Assembly (NCBI GenBank): GCA_017409265.1
Contig: JAFQSY010000083.1
Span: 18,485-82,484, forward strand
Direction: 5' to 3'
DNA: 64,000 nucleotides
Source: Clostridia bacterium
GTDB taxonomy: Bacteria > Bacillota > Clostridia > Oscillospirales > Acutalibacteraceae
Shown here: one piece after another, positions 47,379-55,157 of the stretch
Layout: each line of letters opens with the position of its first letter
How positions within the stretch are numbered: position 1 is the stretch's first letter
The notes under the pieces: generated by a model
Databases searched by the model: none
What the model was told of the DNA's origin: nothing
Seen by the model: only the letters and a program-made list of their open reading frames with translations
Program-made: the position numbers and the translations under genes

Positions 47379-49202
47379 TTGGCTTCTGAAAAGAAACAGT
47401 CGGTATTGAACGGCGCAATGATGCTGATGTTTGCAGTTGTGCTTGTCAAGCTTATCGGCGCATTGTTTAAAATTCCGCTGACCGATATGCTTGGTGCAAC
47501 GGGCAGAGGTTATTTCAGCGCGGCATATGAAGTTTATACCCCCATTTTTGCAATCTCAATGGCAGGTCTGCCAGTAGCTGTTTCAAGAATGGTTGCCGAG
47601 AATGTCGCTCTAAATAAGTACAGAGAAGCGCGAATGGTCTTCAAAGTGTCGCAGAGAATTTTTATTATTGTCGGCACAGTCGGAACTCTCGTTCTTCTTC
47701 TTGCGGCTTATCCTTATACAGCCCTTGTTGCCGGCAGCAAGACTCTCCCTGCTGTTTTGTGTGTTGCTCCGTCGATATTCTTCTGTTGCTATATGTCGGC
47801 ATACAGAGGTTATTATGAGGGCCTGCGTAACATGACTCCCACTGCAATTTCGCAGGTTATCGAAGCTCTCGGCAAGCTTCTTATCGGACTTGCTCTTGCA
47901 AAAATCGTTATTTCGGTCGGAATGAATCAGTATGAAGCCGGTATGCTTGCTTCGGGAAATGTTTCCGCAACAGTTTTCGGAACAGAGGTGATGAGCGATA
48001 CCGAAGCCAACAGCGTGATTATTCCGTGGGCGGCTGCGGGTGCGGTTCTCGGCGTAACGGTCGGCTCAATCGCAAGCACGGTTTTCCTTATTATTTGCCA
48101 TAAAATCAAGGGTGACGGATTTACACGCGTTGAGCTTGTCAATTCTCCCAAATCCGCTCCTTCGGATGTTCTTGCGAAGAACATGATAAAAATTGCAATT
48201 CCCATGGTTGTCAGCGCCCTTGTTCTTAACATAACGAATCTTGTGGATACCATGACAATTCAGTCAAGAATTTTAACAGCGCTGGAAACCGATTTTGCAG
48301 CGGTAATGCAGATGCATTCAGAGTCTTTTAATGAAGCAGTAAGGCTTTCAAGACTTAATATCAATGATATCAAAGAGGTTAAAAACTATCTCTGGGGTGC
48401 ATACGGAACAGCACTTGATTTCAAAAATCTTGTTCCTACCATTACCATTCAGCTTGGTGTCAGCGCACTTCCCGCGCTTGCCGCTGCATGGGCTGTCAAA
48501 GACAAATCATCAACCAAATCAACAATTGAAACAGTTATAAGAATCAGCATGCTTGTTGCGCTGCCTGCGGGTATCGGTATGGCTGCTCTTTCGGAGCCTA
48601 TTCTTAATATTATATATGCAAGAGGCTTGAGCTCTGATGCAATTCCTGTTGTTGTTCCCATTCTTGCTGCTTACGGGCTCGCAACCCCGATTATGGCAAT
48701 TTCAACGCCTACAACAAATATGCTTCAGGCGATCGGCAGAACGGATATTCCCGTTAAATCTGTCGTTGTAGGCGCAATTGTAAAAGTTATCTGTAATTTT
48801 GTTCTTGTCGGCAATCCCAAAATAAATATTTACGGTGCAGTGGTCGGTACAATTCTTTTCTATGTTGTGATAGTTGTATGCAATCTGACCGCTTTGCTCA
48901 AAATTTCAAAGGTAAAGGTCGATTGGAAATCTGTTTTTGTCAAGCCTGCAATCTGTGCAGTTCTCTGCGGTATTACCGCGTATGCGGCAAACGGACTTTT
49001 GACAACTCTCTTCCCGTCAGACCCGTCACAGAGCATTCTCAATATGGGAACGATTTCTGCCATCATTTCTATCGGTCTTGCCGTGGTCGTTTATGCGATT
49101 TCTCTTCTCCTAATAAAAGGAATTGCACGCGAAGATGTAATTAATTTGCCAAAAGGAGAAAAAATTGCAAAAACCCTTGAAAAATATGGACTTTTAGGTT
49201 AA
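47379..49202 (+). CDS. MOP-superfamily polysaccharide/lipid flippase, YabM/SpoVB type
   Basis: About 607 residues with 14 hydrophobic segments and the MOP flippase motifs GAMMLMFAVVLVKLIGALFKIPLTDMLG near the start and SRMVAEN around 74-80. It belongs to the SpoVB/YabM group that flips lipid-linked precursors, needed for cortex or wall synthesis. It is first in a block equal to Bacillus yabM-yabN(mazG)-yabO-yabP-yabQ-divIC-yabR, hence the assignment. It is longer than SpoVB, with an acidic insertion after residue 190. Start: the TTG at 47379 has AAAAGGAG 10 bases before it; the GTG at 47370 touches that site. Confidence 0.88.
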   Translation: MASEKKQSVLNGAMMLMFAVVLVKLIGALFKIPLTDMLGATGRGYFSAAYEVYTPIFAISMAGLPVAVSRMVAENVALNKYREARMVFKVSQRIFIIVGTVGTLVLLLAAYPYTALVAGSKTLPAVLCVAPSIFFCCYMSAYRGYYEGLRNMTPTAISQVIEALGKLLIGLALAKIVISVGMNQYEAGMLASGNVSATVFGTEVMSDTEANSVIIPWAAAGAVLGVTVGSIASTVFLIICHKIKGDGFTRVELVNSPKSAPSDVLAKNMIKIAIPMVVSALVLNITNLVDTMTIQSRILTALETDFAAVMQMHSESFNEAVRLSRLNINDIKEVKNYLWGAYGTALDFKNLVPTITIQLGVSALPALAAAWAVKDKSSTKSTIETVIRISMLVALPAGIGMAALSEPILNIIYARGLSSDAIPVVVPILAAYGLATPIMAISTPTTNMLQAIGRTDIPVKSVVVGAIVKVICNFVLVGNPKINIYGAVVGTILFYVVIVVCNLTALLKISKVKVDWKSVFVKPAICAVLCGITAYAANGLLTTLFPSDPSQSILNMGTISAIISIGLAVVVYAISLLLIKGIAREDVINLPKGEKIAKTLEKYGLLG

Positions 49203-49235
49203 AATAGAGTTCGAGTTCATTTGGAGTGTAAAAAA

Positions 49236-50033
49236 ATGGTTGACTTTGAGTTCAAAAACAGTTATGATATGCAGGATTTGATTGAAATAATGAGAATCCT
49301 CAGAGCTCCCGGCGGCTGTCCGTGGGATGCAGAGCAAACTCATACAAGCATAAAGAAAAATCTTATTGAAGAAACTTACGAAGTTATTGAGGCTATCAAT
49401 AAAGACGATAAGGAGCTTATGTGTGAGGAACTCGGCGATTTGCTTATGCAGGTTGTTTTTCATGCTCAGATGGAAGAGGATAACGGCACTTTTGTTTTTA
49501 ACGATATAACTGACGGTATCTGCAAAAAGCTTATTGAACGTCATCCTCATATTTTCGGGCAGGTCAGCATTTCGGGTGTTGATGATGTTCTGACCAATTG
49601 GGATGCAATCAAAAGAAAGTCCAAGGGTCAGAAAACAACAACTCAATCAATGAACAGTGTTCCCAGAGAGCTTCCTGCTCTTATGAGGGCAACCAAGCTT
49701 CAGAAAAAAGCTGCGGATGTCGGCTTTGATTGGAGCGATGTTTCGGGCGCTCTCGATAAGCTCGAAGAAGAAATTGCAGAGCTTCGCGCGGCAATCGGCA
49801 ACAATGATTGTGAGAATATGACCGAAGAGCTCGGAGATGTTCTTTTCTCGGCTGTCAATGTTTCAAGATTCATTAAAACAGATGCAGAAGAAGCGCTGAC
49901 CGCCGCAAGCGATAAGTTTCTTGCAAGATTTACAAAAGTCGAAAGCCTTTCACAAGAAAGAAATATCGACATGAAGTCATCAAGCATTGAAGAGCTTGAT
50001 AAGCTTTGGGATGAAGCGAAGGCTTTGGAATAA
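49236..50033 (+). CDS. mazG: Nucleoside triphosphate pyrophosphohydrolase MazG
   Basis: 265 residues with two MazG domains. The first has GGCPWDAEQTH (about 26-36) and the acidic metal motif in EETYEVIEAI and EELGDLLMQVVFH; the second has EEIAELRAAI and EELGDVLFSAVNVSRF. MazG cleaves NTPs and dNTPs to monophosphates and lowers odd nucleotides and, in some bacteria, the substrates for ppGpp. This is YabN without its methylase half. The ATG at 49236 follows TTGGAGTG, whose TTG (49221) would be too close to the upstream gene. Second gene of the yab block. Confidence 0.95.
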   Translation: MVDFEFKNSYDMQDLIEIMRILRAPGGCPWDAEQTHTSIKKNLIEETYEVIEAINKDDKELMCEELGDLLMQVVFHAQMEEDNGTFVFNDITDGICKKLIERHPHIFGQVSISGVDDVLTNWDAIKRKSKGQKTTTQSMNSVPRELPALMRATKLQKKAADVGFDWSDVSGALDKLEEEIAELRAAIGNNDCENMTEELGDVLFSAVNVSRFIKTDAEEALTAASDKFLARFTKVESLSQERNIDMKSSSIEELDKLWDEAKALE

Positions 50034-50102
50034 CAATTTGAATATGAACGTCTGAAAAGCGTTTCATAAAATAGAAAAAGAAAAAAGATTGGAGTAAGAA
50101 AA

Positions 50103-50378
50103 ATGAATAAGACAGAACTTGTAAATGCTATCGCTAAAAACGAAGGCATCGAGAAGAAGTGTGCAGAGAAAGCAGTTAACGCTGTTGTTGCAGCTATTTC
50201 TGATGCTCTTGCAGCAGGTGAGAAGGTTCAGCTTATCGGTTTCGGTACTTTTGAGGTTCGTGAGCGCGCAGCAAAGGAAGCTCGCAACCCCAGAACAGGC
50301 GAAACAATCAAGGTTGCAGCAACAAAGGTTCCCGCTTTCAAGGCAGGCGCTGCACTCAAGGCTAAAGTTGCAAAATAA
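50103..50378 (+). CDS. hup: DNA-binding protein HU
   Basis: 91 residues, full length and canonical: KTELVNAIAKNEGIEKK at the start, GFGTFEVRERAAKEARNPRTGETIKV (about 46-71) forming the DNA-clasping arms, ending PAFKAGAALKAKVAK. HU bends and compacts DNA. ATTGGAG precedes the ATG. Its insertion between mazG and rqcP is the usual clostridial variant of the Bacillus yab order. A GC-rich hairpin follows the stop codon. Confidence 0.98.
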   Translation: MNKTELVNAIAKNEGIEKKCAEKAVNAVVAAISDALAAGEKVQLIGFGTFEVRERAAKEARNPRTGETIKVAATKVPAFKAGAALKAKVAK

Positions 50379-50386
50379 TTTTTCAC

Positions 50387-50412
50387 AAGGGCTGCTTGAA
50401 GGCAGCCCTTGA
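50387..50412 (+). terminator. Hairpin after hup, weak terminator or attenuator
   Basis: CAAGGGCTGC, six-base loop, GCAGCCCTTG, followed by AAAATTTTAA and not by a U-tract. It may lower expression of rqcP relative to the abundant HU, or protect the 3' end of the hup message. Confidence 0.55.
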
Positions 50413-50432
50413 AAATTTTAAGGAGGGAAAAC

Positions 50433-50672
50433 ATGAGACTCGATAAATATTTAAAGGTTTCCCGTATAATCAAACGGCGCACGGTTGCAAACGATGCATG
50501 TGATGCGAAGCATGTAACCGTAAACGGCAAGGTTGCAAGGGCATCTTATGATGTCAAGACCGGCGATATTATTGAAATAACCTTTGGCTCGAACACAAGC
50601 CGTTTTGAGGTGCTGAATGTATCCGAGCATGCGACCAAAGAAAGCGCCGCACTAATGTTCAGACAGCTGTAA
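50433..50672 (+). CDS. rqcP: RNA-binding S4 domain protein RqcP (YabO)
   Basis: 79 residues, one S4 RNA-binding domain: MRLDKYLKVSRIIKRRTVANDACDA and VTVNGKVA are typical. RqcP works with RqcH in ribosome-associated quality control, stabilising the P-site tRNA while alanine tails are added to stalled chains. The ATG at 50433 has AAGGAGG 6 bases upstream; the frame opening at 50409 would start before it. Same position as yabO in the Bacillus yab cluster. No RqcH is in the window. Confidence 0.95.
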   Translation: MRLDKYLKVSRIIKRRTVANDACDAKHVTVNGKVARASYDVKTGDIIEITFGSNTSRFEVLNVSEHATKESAALMFRQL

Positions 50673-50677
50673 TATGT

Positions 50678-50705
50678 AATAAACAGACCTTCCGGAGCAT
50701 ATCTT
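50678..50705 (+). promoter_or_regulatory. Possible sigma-E-like promoter of yabP
   Basis: AATA (50678-50681), 16 bases, CATATCTT (50698-50705), roughly the mother-cell sigma-E pattern, before a gene that is sigma-E dependent in Bacillus. Sequence match is loose. Confidence 0.25.
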
Positions 50706-50740
50706 TGAATGAAATGCTTTAACGGGAGGTTTTAATATTT

Positions 50741-51022
50741 ATGGCAGATGAAAAAAGAATGAACGCATTGCCGCATAATCTTGTTCTTGAGGACAGACGG
50801 ATGCTTACTGTATCTGGAGTGTCAGATGTTGACAGCTTTGATGAAGAAACGGTTGTTGTTTTTACTGACCTCGGAGAGCTGACGGTAAGGGGGACAAATC
50901 TTCATATCAACAGATTGAGTGTTGAGGTCGGTGAGCTGACCGTTGAAGGAAATATTGCCGCTTTGATTTATTCCAATGAAACACCGAAGAGCGGCGGATT
51001 TTTCAGCAAGGTGTTCAGATAA
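50741..51022 (+). CDS. yabP: Sporulation protein YabP
   Basis: 93 residues of the YabP/YqfC family: HNLVLEDRRMLTVSGVSDVDSFDEETVVVFTDLGELTVRGTNLHI is the core beta-strand pattern. Made in the mother cell in Bacillus and needed for spore cortex formation. Its stop codon touches the ATG of yabQ (no gap), so the two are co-translated, as in other spore formers. CGGGAGG precedes the ATG at a distance of 11 bases. Confidence 0.93.
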   Translation: MADEKRMNALPHNLVLEDRRMLTVSGVSDVDSFDEETVVVFTDLGELTVRGTNLHINRLSVEVGELTVEGNIAALIYSNETPKSGGFFSKVFR

Positions 51023-51526
51023 ATGGATTATATTCAGGGCATAGCTGCCCAGACTCATAATTTTCTTTTTGCGCTCGGATTCGGATTTTTGCTGGGTATT
51101 CTTTATGATGCGTTTAGAACCTTGAGAATGTTGATTTCAGACTCTAAAGGCTTTATATTTTTTATGGACCTGCTTTATTTTACGGTCTGTGCATTTTTGA
51201 TCTTCTGCTTTGTTCTGGTGGTTGACAGCGGCAGAATCCGCGCATATGTTATTTTAGGCGAGCTGTTGGGATTTGCAATTTATTATTTTTCTTTCGGTGC
51301 AATTGCAATAAGAACGAGCGCTGCAGTTATTTCGTTTTTTAAAAAGATTTTTTCAGCAATTTTTCACCCAATTAAACGCACGGTTAAGAGAATTATCCGT
51401 AAATTTGCGAAAATTAAGGATTTTTGTAAAAAAAATATAAGAAAAACCGATAAAAAAGCAAAATATAACTTGCAAAAGTATAGAGGTATAGTGTATAATT
51501 TACTAGGTTATAATAAAAAACATTAA
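51023..51526 (+). CDS. yabQ: Spore cortex biosynthesis protein YabQ
   Basis: 167 residues: four membrane segments in the first 110 residues with GFLLGILYDAFRTLRML (about 21-37) and FFMDLLYFTVCAFLIF, the YabQ signature, then a strongly basic tail rich in Lys and Arg (about 108-167). YabQ sits in the outer forespore membrane and is required for the cortex. It begins at the base after the yabP stop codon and is followed by divIC after 23 bases. Confidence 0.93.
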   Translation: MDYIQGIAAQTHNFLFALGFGFLLGILYDAFRTLRMLISDSKGFIFFMDLLYFTVCAFLIFCFVLVVDSGRIRAYVILGELLGFAIYYFSFGAIAIRTSAAVISFFKKIFSAIFHPIKRTVKRIIRKFAKIKDFCKKNIRKTDKKAKYNLQKYRGIVYNLLGYNKKH

Positions 51527-51549
51527 TTTTAAAAGAAAGGAAGCAACAA

Positions 51550-51846
51550 ATGGCTGCAGTTAAAAGGCATAACAGAAAACACAGTATCATACTCGGTGTG
51601 CTTTTTTGCGCCCTTGTGTGTTATTTTGTTGCGACCTTAATCAGTCTTCAGACACGTGTCAGAGCAGAAGAAAATGCTCTTGAAGATTTAAAAACATCAT
51701 ATCAGCAGCAGCTTGATGAAAACGCAGAGCTCGAAATGATAATCGAAAACGGCGATGAAGCCGATTATATCGAAAAGGTTGCCAGAGAGCAATACGGATA
51801 CGCTAAACCCGACGAAAGAGTTTACTACGATTCCGCTGCATCTTAA
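51550..51846 (+). CDS. divIC: Septum formation initiator, DivIC/FtsB type
   Basis: 98 residues: a basic cytosolic start, one membrane segment (about 14-34), then a coiled coil (RVRAEENALEDLKTSYQQQLDENAELEMIIENG) and the family end YIEKVAREQYGYAKPDERVYY. DivIC/FtsB joins FtsL and DivIB in the division complex that activates septal wall synthesis. The position between yabQ and yabR matches Bacillus exactly. AAAGGAAG precedes the ATG. Confidence 0.93.
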   Translation: MAAVKRHNRKHSIILGVLFCALVCYFVATLISLQTRVRAEENALEDLKTSYQQQLDENAELEMIIENGDEADYIEKVAREQYGYAKPDERVYYDSAAS

Positions 51847-51904
51847 CTGATTTTTCAGTTTGATTTTATATACCATTATTTAAACGGAAGGATTATTTTT
51901 ATTT

Positions 51905-52372
51905 ATGCAGATTGAAGAAGGAGCAATACTCACCGGTAAGATTACGGGTTTAACTGATTTCGGAGCTTTTGTTGAGCTTGAAGGCGGAAAGACAGGAATG
52001 ATACATATTTCGGAAGTTGCTTCCAACTATGTTAAGGATATCAAAGAGCATCTTACCGTCGGTCAGGATGTCAGGGTTAAGGTTATTTCGGTTTCTCCTG
52101 AAGGAAAAATCAGTCTTTCTATCAAAAGGCTTGAGGAGCAGCCCAAAGAACAGCGCCCTCAGCGTCCTCAGAAGCCCAAAGGTGAAAGACGTTCTTCTCC
52201 CAACGTATGGAACGGTCAGAAGAGCAATGCTCCCGCAGAAGGTGAAAAGCAGTCTTTTGAGGATATGATGGCACGCTTCAAGCAGGTCAGCGATGAAAAG
52301 ATGACCGACCTTAAGAGAGCCAGCGATTCAAAAAGAGGCAGTGGCGGATATTCCCGCAGAGGTGCAAAATAA
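51905..52372 (+). CDS. yabR: S1 RNA-binding domain protein (YabR-like)
   Basis: 155 residues: one S1 domain in the first 75 residues (GAILTGKITGLTDFGAFVELEGGKTGMIHISEVA ... VKVISVSPEGKISLSIK), then a basic, Pro/Lys/Arg-rich disordered tail ending in RRGAK. YabR-type proteins bind RNA, and in Bacillus and Staphylococcus associate with ribosomes. Last gene of the yab block, closed by a terminator. ACGGAAGG is 8-9 bases before the ATG. Confidence 0.92.
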   Translation: MQIEEGAILTGKITGLTDFGAFVELEGGKTGMIHISEVASNYVKDIKEHLTVGQDVRVKVISVSPEGKISLSIKRLEEQPKEQRPQRPQKPKGERRSSPNVWNGQKSNAPAEGEKQSFEDMMARFKQVSDEKMTDLKRASDSKRGSGGYSRRGAK

Positions 52373-52380
52373 ACTGACTC

Positions 52381-52407
52381 AAACGGGGGCATGTGCCTCC
52401 GTTTTTT
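52381..52407 (+). terminator. Terminator of the yab block
   Basis: ACGGGGGC, loop ATGT, GCCTCCGT, then TTTTTTG. The stem is complete with one G-U pair and a good U-tract. It ends 18 bases before the fumarase gene. Confidence 0.9.
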
Positions 52408-52424
52408 GTTGACGGAGAAAAAAT

Positions 52425-53267
52425 ATGCGTGAAATAGATGTAAGCATTATTGAGCAGGCTGTGCGTGATTTGTGCATAAGTGCAAATAAGCATCTGCCGA
52501 AAGAGCTTGAAGAGAGAATCGGATATTGCGCAGGTTGTGAGTGTGCCGATTTACCTGCAAGCATAATGAAATCTTTACAGGATAACATTGATGCGGCAAA
52601 AGAGCTTGATATTCCGATTTGCCAGGATACGGGAATGGCAGTTGTTTTTGTCGAAATCGGGCAGGATATTCATTTTACCGGCGGAGGATTTGAAGCAGCA
52701 GTCAACAGGGGAGTGTCAAGAGGATATACCGAAGGCTATCTTCGTTGCTCGGTTGTCAAAGACCCTCTACGCCGTGTGAATACGGGTGATAATACTCCTG
52801 CTGTTATTCATACAAGAATTGTTGACGGAGAAAAAATCAAGATAACCGTTGCGCCCAAAGGCTTTGGCAGCGAAAACATGAGCTGTCTTAAGATGTTTAC
52901 ACCGTCTGCAACAAGAGGGGATATAATTAATTTTGTTGTTGATGCGGCGAGAATCGCGGGCAGCAATCCCTGTCCTCCGATGGTACTCGGCATCGGAATC
53001 GGCGGTACTTTTGAACAATGCGCATTGCTTGCAAAAATCGCTCTTTGCAGAAGCGTCAGCAAAAAGAATGATGATGAATATTACGCATCAATGGAAGCTG
53101 AAATTCTTGAAAAAGTCAACGCTCTCGGCATAGGACCGCAGGGCTTCGGCGGAAAGACAACGGCTCTCGCTGTTGCGATTGAAGCAAGACCTACCCATAT
53201 AGCCGGGCTTCCGGTTGCGGTCAATGTCGGATGTCATGTTACCAGACATGAGGAAAAAATTATATAA
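52425..53267 (+). CDS. Class I fumarate hydratase (or tartrate dehydratase) alpha subunit, orphan
   Basis: 280 residues equal to the N-terminal half of iron-sulfur fumarases. The three cluster cysteines are in PICQDTG (about 66), NMSCLKMF (about 151) and GSNPCPPMVLGIGIGGT (about 190), and GPQGFGGKTTALAVAIE lies near the end. Two-subunit class I enzymes need a separate beta subunit, normally the next gene, to convert fumarate to malate or dehydrate tartrate. Here the next gene is hpf and no beta subunit occurs in the window, so its partner is elsewhere or lost. GACGGAG precedes the ATG; no promoter of its own is clear. Confidence 0.92.
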   Translation: MREIDVSIIEQAVRDLCISANKHLPKELEERIGYCAGCECADLPASIMKSLQDNIDAAKELDIPICQDTGMAVVFVEIGQDIHFTGGGFEAAVNRGVSRGYTEGYLRCSVVKDPLRRVNTGDNTPAVIHTRIVDGEKIKITVAPKGFGSENMSCLKMFTPSATRGDIINFVVDAARIAGSNPCPPMVLGIGIGGTFEQCALLAKIALCRSVSKKNDDEYYASMEAEILEKVNALGIGPQGFGGKTTALAVAIEARPTHIAGLPVAVNVGCHVTRHEEKII

Positions 53268-53312
53268 TTTGTAAAATTTTATGTGATTTATAATAAAAAT
53301 TTCAAAAAACCC

Positions 53313-53341
53313 TTTATTTTTTTGTTTATATATGCTATACT
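53313..53341 (+). promoter_or_regulatory. Promoter of hpf with extended -10
   Basis: TTTATT (53313-53318), 17-base spacer, TATACT (53336-53341), with TGC directly before the -10, an extended -10 that compensates for the poor -35. Confidence 0.65.
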
Positions 53342-53389
53342 GAAATCGAAGTAAAGAATACTTCAATAGCTAATAAAGGGGATGACTGT

Positions 53390-53920
53390 ATGAAAATCAC
53401 AATCACAGGACGTAAGTGCTCACCAAGAGAATCCTTCAGGGACCACGCAGAGAAAAAGCTCGCCAAAATTGAGCGCTTTTTCGGCTCCGACATGGAGGCG
53501 AAAATTACGGTAACTGTTGAGAAGTCATCACAATCGGTTGAAATCACCGTAAACAACAACGGAATGATTTTTAGAGCTCAGGAGAGAGCGGAAAACATGA
53601 ACGAAGCTCTCGACAAATGTGTTGACACCCTTATCAGACAGATAAGAAAGAACAAGACCCGTATTGAAAAGAAAATGCGTGCGGGAAGCTTTGAAGCCCT
53701 TGAGGACGAGGCCGATGCAGTAATCGAAGAGGTCGAATATGACCTTGTAAGAAGAAAGTCGGTAAATCTCAAACCTCAGAGCGTAGAAGAAGCGATTCTC
53801 CAGATGAATCTTGTTGACCACAAATTCTATGTTTTCCTTGAGGAAAGCATCGGCGAAGTTTGTGTTGTCTATAAGAGAAATGACGGAGGCTACGGTCTCA
53901 TCACACCTGAGATTGAATAA
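53390..53920 (+). CDS. hpf: Ribosome hibernation promoting factor, long form
   Basis: 176 residues: an N-terminal RaiA/HPF domain (about 1-95) that blocks the decoding site, a linker, and the C-terminal dimerisation domain (about 118-176, KSVNLKPQSVEEAILQMNLVDHKFYVFLEES) that pairs 70S ribosomes into 100S dimers. The long form is the usual one in Firmicutes and works in stationary phase and stress. It has its own promoter and terminator, and AAAGGGGATG before the ATG. Confidence 0.96.
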   Translation: MKITITGRKCSPRESFRDHAEKKLAKIERFFGSDMEAKITVTVEKSSQSVEITVNNNGMIFRAQERAENMNEALDKCVDTLIRQIRKNKTRIEKKMRAGSFEALEDEADAVIEEVEYDLVRRKSVNLKPQSVEEAILQMNLVDHKFYVFLEESIGEVCVVYKRNDGGYGLITPEIE

Positions 53921-53956
53921 ATTTATTTGTCGGATTTAGCAGCACTCTGAATTTCG

Positions 53957-53988
53957 GCGGGAATCGTTCTCCGGTTCCCGCTTGTTTT
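53957..53988 (+). terminator. Terminator after hpf
   Basis: GCGGGAA, 11-base loop, TTCCCGC followed by TTGTTTT. Sited 36 bases after the hpf stop codon. Confidence 0.75.
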
Positions 53989-54021
53989 ATGGAATGCTTA
54001 AATCCAAACGGGAGATGCTAA

Positions 54022-55137
54022 ATGAATATTAATTTTTTTATACCGTGTCTGCTCGGCATCGAATCATTGATAGCCGGTGAGCTTAAAGAACTCGGTGCGC
54101 AAGAAGTTGTTGCGGAAAACGGAAGAGTTCTTTTCAGCGGCGACGAAAACATTCTTGCTAGAGTCAACATCTGTTCCCGCTTTGCGGAGAGAGTTCAGAT
54201 TCTTGTCGGTTCTTTTGAGGCAAGAAGCTTTGAAGAGCTTTTCCAGGGAACAAAGGCTCTCGATTGGGAGAATTGGATAGGTTCGCTTGATGCATTCCCC
54301 GTTAAAGGTTATTCAATTAATTCAGAGCTTTTCAGTACGCGTGATTGTCAGGCGATTATCAAAAAGGCGGTTGTTGAAAGGCTTAAATCAAAATATAAAA
54401 CAGAATGGTTTGAGGAAACTGGACCTGTTCATCAGATTCAGTTTTCAATTATGAAGGATAAGGTTTCGCTTCTGATTGACACTTCGGGTGCGGGACTTCA
54501 TAAGAGGGGATACCGTCTTGATGCCAATGATGCACCAATAAAGGAGACTCTTGCGGCGGCACTTTGCAGTCTGTCGCACTTAAAACCGTATCACAAGTTT
54601 TATGACCCGATGTGCGGGTCGGGAACGATTCTTATTGAAGGCGCGATGATGGCGGCAAATATCGCTCCCGGACTCAACCGCAGATTTTCTGCGGAGCGTT
54701 TCGGCGTTATTGACAGAAATGTATGGGAGCAGGAACGAGAAAGAGCAAGGAGCCTTGAGAGAGAACCCAATGATTTTGAGGCTTTCGGCTCGGATATTGA
54801 TGTAAAGGCAATTGAAATCGCAAAGGTGAATGCGCAAAGAGCGGGAGTTGCTTCGAAAATCAGTTTTAATGTCAGCGATGTTGCATCGTTTGCGCCTTCA
54901 ACAGAGCGAGGAACTCTTATCTGTAACCCGCCTTATGGCGAAAGACTGCTCGATATTTCCGAATGCGAGAAGATTTATAAAACCCTCGGAAAGGTTTTTG
55001 AGCAGAAAAAAGGCTGGTCTTACAGTATCATAAGCCCCGATGAGGAATTTGAAAAGGCATTCGGAAGAAAAGCCGATAAAAGAAGAAAGCTTTACAACGG
55101 TATGATTAAATGCCAGTTGTTTATGTATTTTAAATAA
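54022..55137 (+). CDS. THUMP-domain class I SAM-dependent RNA methyltransferase (RlmL/YpsC-like)
   Basis: 371 residues: an N-terminal ferredoxin-like and THUMP RNA-binding region (about 1-160) and a Rossmann methyltransferase with DPMCGSGTILIEGAMMAANIAPG (195-217) and the N6-adenine/N2-guanine motif NPPYGERL near 303. Relatives are the 23S rRNA G2445 N2-methyltransferase RlmL and Bacillus YpsC. The most likely job is methylating 23S rRNA, but the exact base is not proven. CGGGAG precedes the ATG. It leads a short run with the lipid kinase gene 20 bases downstream. Confidence 0.92.
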   Translation: MNINFFIPCLLGIESLIAGELKELGAQEVVAENGRVLFSGDENILARVNICSRFAERVQILVGSFEARSFEELFQGTKALDWENWIGSLDAFPVKGYSINSELFSTRDCQAIIKKAVVERLKSKYKTEWFEETGPVHQIQFSIMKDKVSLLIDTSGAGLHKRGYRLDANDAPIKETLAAALCSLSHLKPYHKFYDPMCGSGTILIEGAMMAANIAPGLNRRFSAERFGVIDRNVWEQERERARSLEREPNDFEAFGSDIDVKAIEIAKVNAQRAGVASKISFNVSDVASFAPSTERGTLICNPPYGERLLDISECEKIYKTLGKVFEQKKGWSYSIISPDEEFEKAFGRKADKRRKLYNGMIKCQLFMYFK

Positions 55138-55157
55138 TCAGTCTGAGAGGATAAAAC

